64,000 nt of DNA from an uncultured Pelagibacteraceae bacterium. GTDB taxonomy: Bacteria; Pseudomonadota; Alphaproteobacteria; Pelagibacterales; Pelagibacteraceae. The translations under genes were made by a program, and so were the position numbers. Shown here in pieces: positions 28,377 through 37,147 of the stretch (position 1 is its first letter; every line of letters begins with the position of its first letter). Under the pieces are notes generated by a model. That model saw only the letters and a program-made list of their open reading frames with translations. It had not been told where the DNA came from and ran no database searches. Location of the stretch: NCBI GenBank assembly GCA_902571525.1, contig CACGCL010000001.1, positions 1 to 64,000 on the forward strand. The letters run 5' to 3'.

Positions 28377-29075
28377 ATGCACATTTTATTAACTCGTCAA
28401 TTACAAGATTCAAACGATTTAATTCAAAAATTTAGATCTAATGGATTTAAAGTTTCAAACCTACCCTTATTAGAGATTAACAAATTAGATTACAATGAAA
28501 TAAAAATTTATAATTCTAATGCAATCATTTTTACCAGTTCTAATGCAATTAGATTTTTAGATTTAAAGAATATTAATAAGAATATTTCATGTTTTTGTGT
28601 TGGGTCATATACAGAAAAAACTGCAAGGTCTAATGGTTTCCAAAATGTATTTGCAGCTGACGGAAATGTTAGAAATTTGAAAGAACTTGTACAACAAAAT
28701 TTATCAGAAAAAGGTAACAAAATACTTTATGTAAGTGGAGATGTAGTGTCATATCCTTTAGATCAAGAGCTAATTTCTGAGGGGTACAATGTTGAAAGAT
28801 TGATAAATTATACTGTTAAACATATAGAAAATTTAGATTTATCATTTTTAAAGTCTTTGAAGAAAGATATGCCAAATTTAGTGTATGTTTACTCTGAAAA
28901 TAGTGCAAAAAGCTTTTTAAAATTAATTAAAAAATATGAATTAGTTGACTACTGGATGAATACCAATTTAATGTGCATTGGTGAAAAAACATCATCAATT
29001 TTAAATGTGATAAAATGGAAAAAAATATTTTTATTTAACCCTGGTGAAGAGGAATTTTTATTATATAAAATTTAA
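28377..29075 (+). CDS. hemD: Uroporphyrinogen-III synthase
   Basis: About 232 residues when started at the ATG at 28377, one base after the hemC stop (TGAAATG). The ORF track begins seven codons earlier inside hemC, but MHILLTRQLQDSNDLIQKFRSNG is the normal HemD opening. The poorly conserved family is recognisable from NAIIFTSSNAIRFL (about 42-55), GNKILYVSGDVV and VYVYSENSAKSFL. It cyclises hydroxymethylbilane with inversion of ring D. It is three bases from the MscS gene downstream. Confidence 0.88.
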   Translation: MHILLTRQLQDSNDLIQKFRSNGFKVSNLPLLEINKLDYNEIKIYNSNAIIFTSSNAIRFLDLKNINKNISCFCVGSYTEKTARSNGFQNVFAADGNVRNLKELVQQNLSEKGNKILYVSGDVVSYPLDQELISEGYNVERLINYTVKHIENLDLSFLKSLKKDMPNLVYVYSENSAKSFLKLIKKYELVDYWMNTNLMCIGEKTSSILNVIKWKKIFLFNPGEEEFLLYKI

Positions 29076-29077
29076 AT

Positions 29078-30163
29078 ATGGAAGTTTTTATTAATTTAAA
29101 AGATTTATTTCTTTCTGTTTGGGATAAAGGAATTTTAGGAATTGATATTGGTCAGATACTAATTGGAATAGGAATTTTTTTAATATTTCTAATTTTTAGA
29201 GGATTAATTAGTAAATTAATTATAAAAAAATTGGAGCTTATCTCAAAAAAAACAACCAACAAACTAGATGATACTTTTGTAAAAGCTATGGTAGGACCAG
29301 CACGTTTTTTACCTATAGTTTTAGGTTTTTTCTTTGCAAGTTATTATATGACGTTTGCTGAGGATACCAGATCCTTTGTGGATACTATAAACAGAACTTT
29401 AATAACAATTTTATTATTTTGGATTATTCATCAAATAATTGAACCAATTTCATATATTTTAAGTGGATTAGACAAAATTCTTACAAGAGAATTAATAGGA
29501 TGGATAATTAAATCTTTAAAAATTCTTATTTTTATTTTAGGTGCTGCCGCTGTTTTAGAATTGTGGGGAATAAAAATTGGACCAATTATTGCTGGTTTAG
29601 GTCTTTTTGGAGTAGCTGTTGCGCTTGGAGCTCAAGATTTATTTAAAAATTTAATATCTGGGATTCTAGTTCTTGTAGAAAAAAGATTTAAAATGGGTGA
29701 TTGGATATTAGTGGAAGGTATAATTGAGGGAATTGTTGAAAAAATAGGATTTAGATCAACAACAATTAGAAAATTTGATAAATCATTAGCTATAATTCCT
29801 AATTTTCAGTTTGCAGAAAATGCTGTTATTAATGTGAGTCAAACCACTAATTGGCTCATAAGCTGGATAATTACTTTACAATATGACACAACGGTTGATC
29901 AGTTGAAGAGTATTAGAGATCAAATAGAAAAACATATTACGGAAAACAATGACTACGATAAAAAGGTAGGGCTTGCAGTTAGAGTTGATAAATTTTCAGA
30001 CAGCTCGATAGATATGTATGTAAGATGCTTCACCAAAACTAACAGTTGGAGCGAATGGTTAAAAGTCAAAGAAAAATTAGCTATTGAAATTAAGCAGATA
30101 GTTGAAAGAAACAAAGCTTCCTTTGCTTTTCCAAGTCAATCTATCTACGTCGAAAAAAAATGA
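29078..30163 (+). CDS. MscS family mechanosensitive channel
   Basis: 361 residues. Membrane helices lie at about 17-42, 73-92, 103-122 and 145-165, then the pore-lining helix region GPIIAGLGLFGVAVALGAQDLFKNLISGILVLVEKRFKMGDWI (Gly/Ala-packed TM3 running into the beta domain), the hallmark of MscS. The C-terminal alpha/beta domain is complete. It should open on membrane tension and release solutes during down-shock. It is in line with hemD (two-base gap) and overlaps yggT by four bases. Confidence 0.93.
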   Translation: MEVFINLKDLFLSVWDKGILGIDIGQILIGIGIFLIFLIFRGLISKLIIKKLELISKKTTNKLDDTFVKAMVGPARFLPIVLGFFFASYYMTFAEDTRSFVDTINRTLITILLFWIIHQIIEPISYILSGLDKILTRELIGWIIKSLKILIFILGAAAVLELWGIKIGPIIAGLGLFGVAVALGAQDLFKNLISGILVLVEKRFKMGDWILVEGIIEGIVEKIGFRSTTIRKFDKSLAIIPNFQFAENAVINVSQTTNWLISWIITLQYDTTVDQLKSIRDQIEKHITENNDYDKKVGLAVRVDKFSDSSIDMYVRCFTKTNSWSEWLKVKEKLAIEIKQIVERNKASFAFPSQSIYVEKK

Positions 30164-30450
30164 TAGCTCTATTTTATTTATCATTACAAATTTTAAAATT
30201 ATATTCTTATGTTGTTATAGCAAATGTTATTATAAGCTGGTTAGTTGCATTTAATGTTTTAAATACGTCAAACAGATTCGTCTACCTGGTCTTAGATTTT
30301 ACATTTAGATTAACTGATCCTTTTTTGAAAAAAATAAGAGGTTTTACACCAAATTTAGGTGCTATTGATATTTCGCCAGTTATTCTTCTTTTATTGATAT
30401 GGTTTATAGAAATGTGTATGAAACTTTATATAGCACCTTTAATTTTTTAA
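30160..30450 (+). CDS. YggT family membrane protein
   Basis: 96 residues with two hydrophobic hairpins (about 3-30 and 68-93) around the signature FRLTDPFLKKIRGFTPNLGAIDISPVILLL, a clear YggT match (DPFLxxIRRxxPxxGxIDxSP). Its function is undefined. It sits between an MscS channel (ATGA overlap) and folD (six-base gap), which fits the suggested link of YggT to osmotic stress. Confidence 0.92.
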   Translation: MIALFYLSLQILKLYSYVVIANVIISWLVAFNVLNTSNRFVYLVLDFTFRLTDPFLKKIRGFTPNLGAIDISPVILLLLIWFIEMCMKLYIAPLIF

Positions 30451-30456
30451 TTTGAA

Positions 30457-31302
30457 ATGATTATTATAGATGGAAAAAAAACTGCAGCAGACCTTAGATT
30501 AAATTTAAAAACTGAAGTAGATAATTTAAAAAAAAAATTTAATAAAGTACCTGGTTTGACAGTTATATTAATTGGTGAATACGCGCCAAGCAAAATTTAT
30601 GTACGTAATAAAGAAAAATCAGCCGAAGAAATTGGTCTAAAATCTGAAATTGTTAAATATCCTAAAACAGTTGACGAAAAGACAGTTTTAGAAAAGATTT
30701 ATGAACTTAATCAAGACGATACTGTTTCTGGTATTTTAGTTCAGTTACCTCTTCCAAAACATATTGATAATAAAAAAGTTATAGATGCAATTAATCCAAG
30801 AAAAGATGTGGATGGTTTTCATCCAAACAATGTAGGAAATTTATCGTCAGGATATAAAAGCTCAATCCCTTGCACTCCACTCGGATGCTATCTGCTTATT
30901 AAAAATATTGAGCCAAATTTAAGCGGAAAAAAAGCAGTTGTTCTTGGTAGATCTAATTTGAATGGAAAACCAATGACACAACTTTTGTTAAAAGAAAATT
31001 GTACAGTTACAATTACACATTCAAAAACAAAAAATCTAAAAGAAGAATGCTTAAAAGCTGATATATTAGTTGTTGCTGTAGGAATACCAAAACTTGTTAA
31101 AGGTGATTGGGTTAAAAAAGGAACTATAGTAATAGACGTTGGTATAAATAAAACTGATAAAGGGATAGTCGGTGATGTAGATTTTGATGAAGTTTCAAAA
31201 TCCGCAAAAGCAATCACACCGGTTCCAGGTGGTGTCGGACCAATGACAATTGCATGCTTATTAAAAAATACGATTGAGTGTTTTAAAAGATCTCTAGTTT
31301 AA
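30457..31302 (+). CDS. folD: Methylenetetrahydrofolate dehydrogenase / cyclohydrolase
   Basis: 281 residues, full length. Active-site motif YVRNKEKSAEEIG (Tyr-x3-Lys), then VSGILVQLPLPKHID, DVDGFHPNNVG, the NADP loop GRSNLNGKPM and the closing TPVPGGVGPMTIACLLKNT. It supplies 10-formyl-THF for purine synthesis (purH in this window) and interconverts C1 units, which matter in SAR11 metabolism. It converges with the TPR glycosyltransferase gene over nine bases. Confidence 0.97.
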   Translation: MIIIDGKKTAADLRLNLKTEVDNLKKKFNKVPGLTVILIGEYAPSKIYVRNKEKSAEEIGLKSEIVKYPKTVDEKTVLEKIYELNQDDTVSGILVQLPLPKHIDNKKVIDAINPRKDVDGFHPNNVGNLSSGYKSSIPCTPLGCYLLIKNIEPNLSGKKAVVLGRSNLNGKPMTQLLLKENCTVTITHSKTKNLKEECLKADILVVAVGIPKLVKGDWVKKGTIVIDVGINKTDKGIVGDVDFDEVSKSAKAITPVPGGVGPMTIACLLKNTIECFKRSLV

Positions 31303-32964
31303 ATTTAAAAGTATTTTATTGAATTCTTCGCCAGCTTTAAAAGTATTAAATAGTTTTTCTCTAGCTTTAATCTGATAATATTTTTTTGTATCCAATAAAT
31401 TTTTCTTATTTGCAATTTCTGTTGCTAATTCAACATATTCATTTTTATTTTTAACTATTGGGGGACTCTCTATCTCCATTTGGATATAAGCGGCACTAAC
31501 AATTCGAGATTTAATGAATTTTGTTGGAAGTGTTACTGTCGGTGTTCCATATACCATTGATTCATGAAATGAATTACCCGCTCCAAAATATAAAGGATCC
31601 AACAATACCGAAGATGTTCCTAAATGATTTATATAGTTATCTCTACTAAGCGGATCAAGAAAAATAACTCTTTCAAGATCGAAATTTTCAATTTTTTTGA
31701 AACGTTCTATTAATTTATTATAATAGATTTTGTTATTATCTTTTATTAGATATAATACACCTTTTTTATCTCTTTTTAGTATTTCAGCTAAAATATAATC
31801 AAAATCAGGATGAAATTTAAATATTGTTTGTGGACAAGAATAAATATTATTTTTAGATAGTTCATTGTCATTTATTTTATTTTGTATTTTTGGGACTTCG
31901 TAAATCATTGGCAAGTGATCCATCAATAACAGTTTTTCAGAGTAGCTTTTTGAGGTTTCTTTGGTAATCAAACTTTTTGAACAAAGAAAAAAATCTATAC
32001 TTTCACTACCAGTTGTTTCAGGATGTCCCCACGACATTATCTGATACTTTGCAAGCCTAATAAGTGATAGATAATACATCTCAATTGACATGCCAATATC
32101 TGGATAAAACAAAATATTAAACTTTTCCTTTTTAAAAAAATTTATTTTTTCACTCAATTTTTCAGGAAGTCGAACATTTTTTAAAAAACCGCTTTTTTCT
32201 TTTTCAATAAATTCATTAAAAATATTACCTACCTTCGTTTTTTTTGAGTGAAATATAAATATATCAAATTTTGTTTGATCAAGACTAAAAATAATATTTT
32301 TGAATAGTTTACCTATTGTATGACTAGTAAAAAATTCTGATATAAAACCTATTTTGATTTTTTCATTTTCATTTTTTTCAGTTACAAAATTTTCATTCAA
32401 TTCTTTGTAAATTTTTCTTAAAGCCTTCACACTTTTAATATTTAAGTCAAGATTATCATGTTGATTATAAGAAGATTCATAATGAGGGGTTTGTATTATT
32501 TGATCATTATCATAATTAAGTTGTTCGTTATTTTCTAAAATTTGATCGTAACAATTATTAATTTTTTCTCTAAATTTATTAATTTCTTGGTTATCTTTTA
32601 CAACCACAGGAAATAACAATTCTTTTTGATATTTCCATTTAGAATTCATCAGGTTTTTGTTTAGACCTTCCTCAATTAGATTAATCATCTCATCAATTTT
32701 GTCCTGGCTCTTTAAAATCGATGCATAAAATTGGTAAACGTGTGGCTCTTTTTCATTTATTTTTATAACTTTTTTAATTGTGTTTTCTGCATTATTGAAA
32801 TCGCCTGAGAAAGCATAAGCATGTAGTAAATTTCTTAAAACTGATAAATTTTCAGGATAGTGAGTTAAAATCTTATTAAATAACTCAATAGATTTGGAGT
32901 AGTTTTTATTTTGTAGGTGACTATAGGCAATTTTAAATAATTCTTCAGTAGAAATTTTTTTCAC
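31294..32964 (-). CDS. TPR protein with divergent OGT/SPINDLY-like glycosyltransferase domain
   Basis: 556 residues. TPR-like helices cover 1 to ~110 (AYSHLQNKNYSKSIELFNKILTHYPENLSVLRNLLHAYAFSG). The C-terminal part keeps the OGT-like layout: IGFISEFFTSHTIGKL near 200, LARYQIMSWGHPETTGSESIDFFL (matching the QVxxxGxPxTxG block) and SVLLDPLYFGAGNSFHESMVYGTPTVTLP, with later divergence. Probably a cytosolic glycosyltransferase with an unknown target, distinct from the one at 24.4 kb. A stand-alone gene. Confidence 0.85.
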   Translation of the reverse strand: MKKISTEELFKIAYSHLQNKNYSKSIELFNKILTHYPENLSVLRNLLHAYAFSGDFNNAENTIKKVIKINEKEPHVYQFYASILKSQDKIDEMINLIEEGLNKNLMNSKWKYQKELLFPVVVKDNQEINKFREKINNCYDQILENNEQLNYDNDQIIQTPHYESSYNQHDNLDLNIKSVKALRKIYKELNENFVTEKNENEKIKIGFISEFFTSHTIGKLFKNIIFSLDQTKFDIFIFHSKKTKVGNIFNEFIEKEKSGFLKNVRLPEKLSEKINFFKKEKFNILFYPDIGMSIEMYYLSLIRLAKYQIMSWGHPETTGSESIDFFLCSKSLITKETSKSYSEKLLLMDHLPMIYEVPKIQNKINDNELSKNNIYSCPQTIFKFHPDFDYILAEILKRDKKGVLYLIKDNNKIYYNKLIERFKKIENFDLERVIFLDPLSRDNYINHLGTSSVLLDPLYFGAGNSFHESMVYGTPTVTLPTKFIKSRIVSAAYIQMEIESPPIVKNKNEYVELATEIANKKNLLDTKKYYQIKAREKLFNTFKAGEEFNKILLNLN

Positions 32965-33017
32965 AGCTTTGTTTATTATTAAACAACATTACACTAATAC
33001 AAAAAAAATAAAATAAA

Positions 33018-33734
33018 TTATGATAATTTTGATCTTCCACCATCTACACCTATTATCTGACCAGTTATCCACGAGCTGTCATCAGATAATAAAAATTGCG
33101 CCATTGCAGCTGCATCTTTTCCTTCACCAACTCTTTTCATAGGGTGAGCTTTAGCCACACCTTCTGCAATTAATTTATTTTTTAATATTGGTTCAGCTAT
33201 TTTGGATTTAGTTAAACTAGGTGCAATACAGTTAACCCTTATATTAGGAGCAAACTCTGCTGCTAAAGATACTGTTAGTCCCTCGATTGCACCTTTCACA
33301 GATGCAATAATACTATGATTGGTAAATCCTCTCTGAACAGCTACTGTTGAAAACATAACTATAGAACCTTTATTTTTTTTCAAATTATCTTGAAAATTTT
33401 TAATGGTCTCAACTATTGGAAAAAAATTTAAATCAAAGCATTTTATAAAATCATCTTTTTTAACAGCACGAATAGGTTTGAGATCAATAGAGCCAACGCA
33501 ATAAGCAATTCCTGAAATATCTTGTCCTTCAAATTCATTTTTTAAATTTTTAATAGATTGTTCATTTAAAACGTCAACAACACTATATTTACAATCAAGT
33601 TCAGATGATAATGATTTTAGACCATTTTCATCTCGACCTAAAAGTCGAACATCTTGATTTCTGCTAACCATCAACTTTGCTAGGTTCGAACCGATAGAAC
33701 CTGTCGCACCAAAAATTAAATATTTTCCTGACAT
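33018..33734 (-). CDS. SDR-fold protein lacking the catalytic Tyr
   Basis: 238 residues. The NAD(P) loop GATGSIGSNLAK (9-20) and the C-terminal NCIAPSLTKSKIAEPIL and SSWITGQIIGVDGGRS are classic SDR features. At the active site Ser129 (FSTVAV) and Lys147 (ASVKGAIEG) are present, but the residue four before the Lys is Ile143, not Tyr; His140 is nearby. I recall similar Tyr-less SDRs beside cryptochrome/photolyase-like genes elsewhere, and here the photolyase-related gene is divergent only 28 bases away. Function unknown; it may bind a nucleotide without normal dehydrogenase chemistry. Confidence 0.88.
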   Translation of the reverse strand: MSGKYLIFGATGSIGSNLAKLMVSRNQDVRLLGRDENGLKSLSSELDCKYSVVDVLNEQSIKNLKNEFEGQDISGIAYCVGSIDLKPIRAVKKDDFIKCFDLNFFPIVETIKNFQDNLKKNKGSIVMFSTVAVQRGFTNHSIIASVKGAIEGLTVSLAAEFAPNIRVNCIAPSLTKSKIAEPILKNKLIAEGVAKAHPMKRVGEGKDAAAMAQFLLSDDSSWITGQIIGVDGGRSKLS

Positions 33735-33762
33735 ATCGTATAATAATATTTATAAATAAATT

Positions 33763-35256
33763 ATGAAATTATTTATTATACTTGGAAATCATTTATTTCC
33801 ATTAAAATACCTAAATCGCTTCAAAAAAGACCATCTTTTTTTTATGGCAGAGGATAATGGTCTATGTACTTATGAAAAACATCACAAACTTAAAATCCTG
33901 TTATTTTTGTCATCAATGAGATCTTTTTTTGATAATTTAAAAAAAAATAACTTCAAAATAACCTATTCTAAGATCGATGACGCTGCTTTTAAAGAAGATT
34001 ACCTTTTAAAAATCCAAAAAATTTTAAAAAAAAATAAAATTAATGAAATTTCATGTTTTGAAATTGAAGATAAGCCAATTGAAAAAAAAATTATAGATTT
34101 TTCTAAGAAGAATAAAATAAAACTTAATATAATTACATCTCCAATGTTTCTTAATACTAGAGATGATTTCAAAAAATATTTATCGAAATCAAAGAAACCA
34201 TTTATGGCAGTTTTTTATAAAGAAACTAGAAAGAAGATGAACATTTTAATGAATGGTGAAGATCCTGTTGGTGGAAAATGGAGCTTTGATGAGGACAATA
34301 GAAAGAAACTACCAAAAGGAACTAAAGTTCCATCTTTCCCTAAAATAAATGAGACATTTCATACAAAAAATTTAAAAAACATTATAGAAAAGAAATTCTC
34401 AACACATCCTGGTTCAACGAAAAATTTCTGGTTTGCAACCGAACATAAAGATGTTCTTAAATTATTAGAGTTTTTTATAAAAGAAAAATCTAATTTATTT
34501 GGTGATTATGAGGATGCAGTTGATCAAAATAATAATATATTATTTCATAGCGCTCTCAGTCCTTACATAAATTTAGGTTTAATAACTCCAGAAATAATTA
34601 TTGAGAAAATTTTGGAAAGTCATAAAAAAAAAAAAATCAGAATAAATTCTTTAGAGGGATATATAAGACAGGTAATTGGTTGGCGAGAATTTATGAGAGG
34701 AATATATCAAAATTTCTATAGCAGATTGGAGACTGGTAATTTTTTTAAACATAACCGCAAAATGAAATCTACTTGGTATGAAGGAAAAACAGGCTTGCTA
34801 CCTTTAGACTATGCTATCAAAAATGCGAATGACCATGGTTGGTCACATCATATAGAAAGATTAATGATTTTATCTAATATTATGAATCTTTGTGAAGTTA
34901 AACCGATATATGTTTACAAATGGTTTATGGAAATGTTTGTTGACTCATCTGATTGGGTAATGTCTCCAAACGTTTATGGAATGGGATTGTTTAGTGATGG
35001 AGGAATTTTTGCTACTAAACCTTATATTTGTGGATCAAGTTATTTTCTTAAAATGATGGACTTTAAAAAAGGTGAATGGTGCAACATTATGGATGGTCTT
35101 TATTGGAGATTTATAAATAAGAATAGATCTTTTTTTTTAAAAAATCCAAGATTATCAATGATGGTAAGAATATATGACAAAATGAATGCCCCAAGAAAAA
35201 AAGTTATATTAGCTGCGGCTGATAAGTTTATAAAGGAAAACACTAATGCCAGTTAA
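33763..35256 (+). CDS. Cryptochrome/photolyase-related flavoprotein (DPRP/PhrB-like), Fe-S cysteines absent
   Basis: 497 residues. The N-terminal antenna-like domain starts FIILGNHLFPLKYL with HHKLKILLFLSSMR (about 40-53). The FAD domain has YIRQVIGWREFMRGIYQ (300-316), GWSHHIERLMIL (359-370) and WVMSPNVYGMGLFSDGG (398-414). Bacterial PhrB-type enzymes bind a [4Fe-4S] cluster with four Cys; at the matching places this protein reads TGLLPL and MDFKKGEWCNIMDGLYW, so the set is missing. Cys377, 423 and 440 exist but in a different layout. It heads a run of overlapping genes. Light-driven (6-4) repair or signalling is inference. Confidence 0.88.
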   Translation: MKLFIILGNHLFPLKYLNRFKKDHLFFMAEDNGLCTYEKHHKLKILLFLSSMRSFFDNLKKNNFKITYSKIDDAAFKEDYLLKIQKILKKNKINEISCFEIEDKPIEKKIIDFSKKNKIKLNIITSPMFLNTRDDFKKYLSKSKKPFMAVFYKETRKKMNILMNGEDPVGGKWSFDEDNRKKLPKGTKVPSFPKINETFHTKNLKNIIEKKFSTHPGSTKNFWFATEHKDVLKLLEFFIKEKSNLFGDYEDAVDQNNNILFHSALSPYINLGLITPEIIIEKILESHKKKKIRINSLEGYIRQVIGWREFMRGIYQNFYSRLETGNFFKHNRKMKSTWYEGKTGLLPLDYAIKNANDHGWSHHIERLMILSNIMNLCEVKPIYVYKWFMEMFVDSSDWVMSPNVYGMGLFSDGGIFATKPYICGSSYFLKMMDFKKGEWCNIMDGLYWRFINKNRSFFLKNPRLSMMVRIYDKMNAPRKKVILAAADKFIKENTNAS

Positions 35257-35617
35257 AGTTTTTTTTAATAATTCTTGTAATATTTGTAAACTCGAAATTG
35301 ATCACTACAAAAAAAATTCTGATGAAAATTTAGAATGGGTTGATATTACAAACAATCAACAAGCAGTCGACTTAACATCAAAATCTAAAGAAGAACTTCT
35401 AAGAAGATTACATGTGATAGACAATGGACAAGTTATCGGAGGAGCTAAAGCATTTATAATTATCTGGTCAAAAATACCAAAATATAATTTTTTAGCGAAA
35501 ATTTTAAGTTTTAAACCTCTGTTTATCTTATTTCATTACGCTTATGAATTTGTAGCTTATTTTTTATTTTTAAAAAACAAACACCAACTTAATGAAAAAA
35601 CAAAACCTACCAACTAA
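35246..35617 (+). CDS. DUF393 (DCC family) thiol-disulfide oxidoreductase-like protein
   Basis: 123 residues. The N-terminal motif [19 protein letters not shown] (residues 4-22) keeps the CxxC of the DCC family, with Asn-Asn where Asp-Gly is usual. A hydrophobic C-terminal region (about 90-112) could associate with the membrane. It overlaps the photolyase-related gene by eleven bases and the DUF2256 gene by twenty-six, so all three are tightly coupled. DUF393 genes are often found near photolyase-like genes; the chemistry is unproven. Confidence 0.87.
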   Translation: MPVKVFFNNSCNICKLEIDHYKKNSDENLEWVDITNNQQAVDLTSKSKEELLRRLHVIDNGQVIGGAKAFIIIWSKIPKYNFLAKILSFKPLFILFHYAYEFVAYFLFLKNKHQLNEKTKPTN

Positions 35618-35720
35618 GTTGTGTCCAGTTTGTGAAAGGCCCTTTAAATGGAGAAAAAAGTGGAAGCTAAACTGGGAAAAAGTTAAATATTGTTCTAAAA
35701 GATGTTCATCAAAAAGGTAA
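35592..35720 (+). CDS. DUF2256 zinc-ribbon-like mini-protein (missing from the ORF track)
   Basis: A 42-residue protein read directly: ATG at 35592, TAA at 35718-35720. It begins [18 protein letters not shown] and continues KWRKKW, then YCSKRC. Two Cys pairs (CPVC and CSKRC) flank a basic Trp-rich middle, the DUF2256 pattern, and suggest one zinc-binding knuckle. It overlaps DUF393 upstream by 26 bases and the FG-GAP gene downstream by 19, each in a different frame. DUF2256 proteins commonly neighbour photolyase-related genes, which backs the reading. Confidence 0.88.
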   Translation: MKKQNLPTKLCPVCERPFKWRKKWKLNWEKVKYCSKRCSSKR

Positions 35721-37147
35721 ATTATTTATATAAATTTTTAATAATTTTTTTTTTAATATTACCAATTAATATTTCTCGTGCAGAATTTTTTAAAGATATT
35801 TCAAATATAATAACGATTAATGAAAACAGGCTTAGTTATGGGGTTTCGGTTACGGATATCAATTCAGATGGAAATAATGAGTTTATAGTCACAGGTTTTG
35901 GTTATCCAAATTTAGCTTTAAGTTACATTGATGGAAAATTAAAAAACATAATCCAAGAGGAAATTTTTTTAGATCGAGATAGAAAAACTATTGGTGTTGC
36001 AGCCTGTGATTTAGATAAAGATGGTTTTGAGGAAATTTATTTTTTAAATACGGATACCTATAGTGGAACAAAAAAATATTCTGATAGACTAATTGATAAA
36101 AACAATAATAATTTTTTTGACTTATTTGAGTTAAAAAAAAATAGAGAAAATCTAAACTTAACAGCAGGTAGATCTGTAGTTTGTGTTGATAGAAAAGGTA
36201 ACGGTGAATACGGTATTTATGTAGCTAATTATGGCGGACCAACTAGATTTTATGAAATCGAAAATAACAAAATAGTAGACAAAGCAGAAGATTTAAATTT
36301 GGATAAAGTTACTGGTGGAAGAGCAGTAGTATCAGGGCATATATTGACAGATAGAGCTGATATATTTGCAGCAAATGAAAGAGGTGCTAATTTTCTATTA
36401 AAAAATAATGACGGTAAATTTTATGATGTTGCATTTGAATATAGAGTTGATGATGTAATACAGAGTGGAAGGGGAACAGCATTATCAGATATTTACTATA
36501 GAGGAAGATTAGATATTTTGAGTGGTAATTGGCTTGGTTATCATAGAGCGTATGTTTTAGAAAAAAACGAATTTAAGGATATAGGAAACAAAGCTTTCGA
36601 TAAACCATCTAGAATAAGAACAATTATCTCTGCAGATTTTGACAATGACGGGTTTGATGAAGTTTTTATGAACAATATCGCAGAACCAAACAAATTATTT
36701 AAAATAAATGAAAATGGAAAATTTGAGGAAATAAAATTAAAAACGGCGCTTGAGATTGAAGGATTTGGTACTGGAGCAGCCGTAGCAGATATTGATAATG
36801 ATGGGATTTTAGAATTATTAGTTTCTCACGGGGAGAGTAAAGCACAACCTTTGACATTGTATAAAGCTAAAGTAGAAAAAAATAGTAGATATTTAAGGAT
36901 CAAGCCCATCAATAAATTTGGAGCACCTGCTAGGGGAGCAACTGTAACGCTAATGTCGAATCAAAGAAAGCACTCAAAAACAATAGATGCTGGGTCTGGT
37001 TATTTATGCCAAATGGAACCTGTGGCACATTATGGAATTAGAAAAAATGAAAAAGATTTTAGAGTAGAAATTAAATGGACCAATGGAAAAAAAGTTTTTA
37101 TAGATAAAATTAAACCTAATCAAACGGTAACAATAAAACAAAAATGA
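35702..37147 (+). CDS. Exported FG-GAP/ASPIC-UnbV (CRTAC1-like) protein
   Basis: 481 residues. A signal peptide (about 1-27, hydrophobic core [13 protein letters not shown]) precedes repeated Ca-binding FG-GAP loops: [34 protein letters not shown] and [12 protein letters not shown]. These suggest a beta-propeller. The last ~90 residues form an ASPIC/UnbV domain ([13 protein letters not shown] and a closing [12 protein letters not shown]). It is probably periplasmic or surface-located, binds calcium and has unknown function. It overlaps the DUF2256 gene and shares an ATGA junction with the Cys-rich gene after it. Confidence 0.9.
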   Translation: MFIKKVNYLYKFLIIFFLILPINISRAEFFKDISNIITINENRLSYGVSVTDINSDGNNEFIVTGFGYPNLALSYIDGKLKNIIQEEIFLDRDRKTIGVAACDLDKDGFEEIYFLNTDTYSGTKKYSDRLIDKNNNNFFDLFELKKNRENLNLTAGRSVVCVDRKGNGEYGIYVANYGGPTRFYEIENNKIVDKAEDLNLDKVTGGRAVVSGHILTDRADIFAANERGANFLLKNNDGKFYDVAFEYRVDDVIQSGRGTALSDIYYRGRLDILSGNWLGYHRAYVLEKNEFKDIGNKAFDKPSRIRTIISADFDNDGFDEVFMNNIAEPNKLFKINENGKFEEIKLKTALEIEGFGTGAAVADIDNDGILELLVSHGESKAQPLTLYKAKVEKNSRYLRIKPINKFGAPARGATVTLMSNQRKHSKTIDAGSGYLCQMEPVAHYGIRKNEKDFRVEIKWTNGKKVFIDKIKPNQTVTIKQK

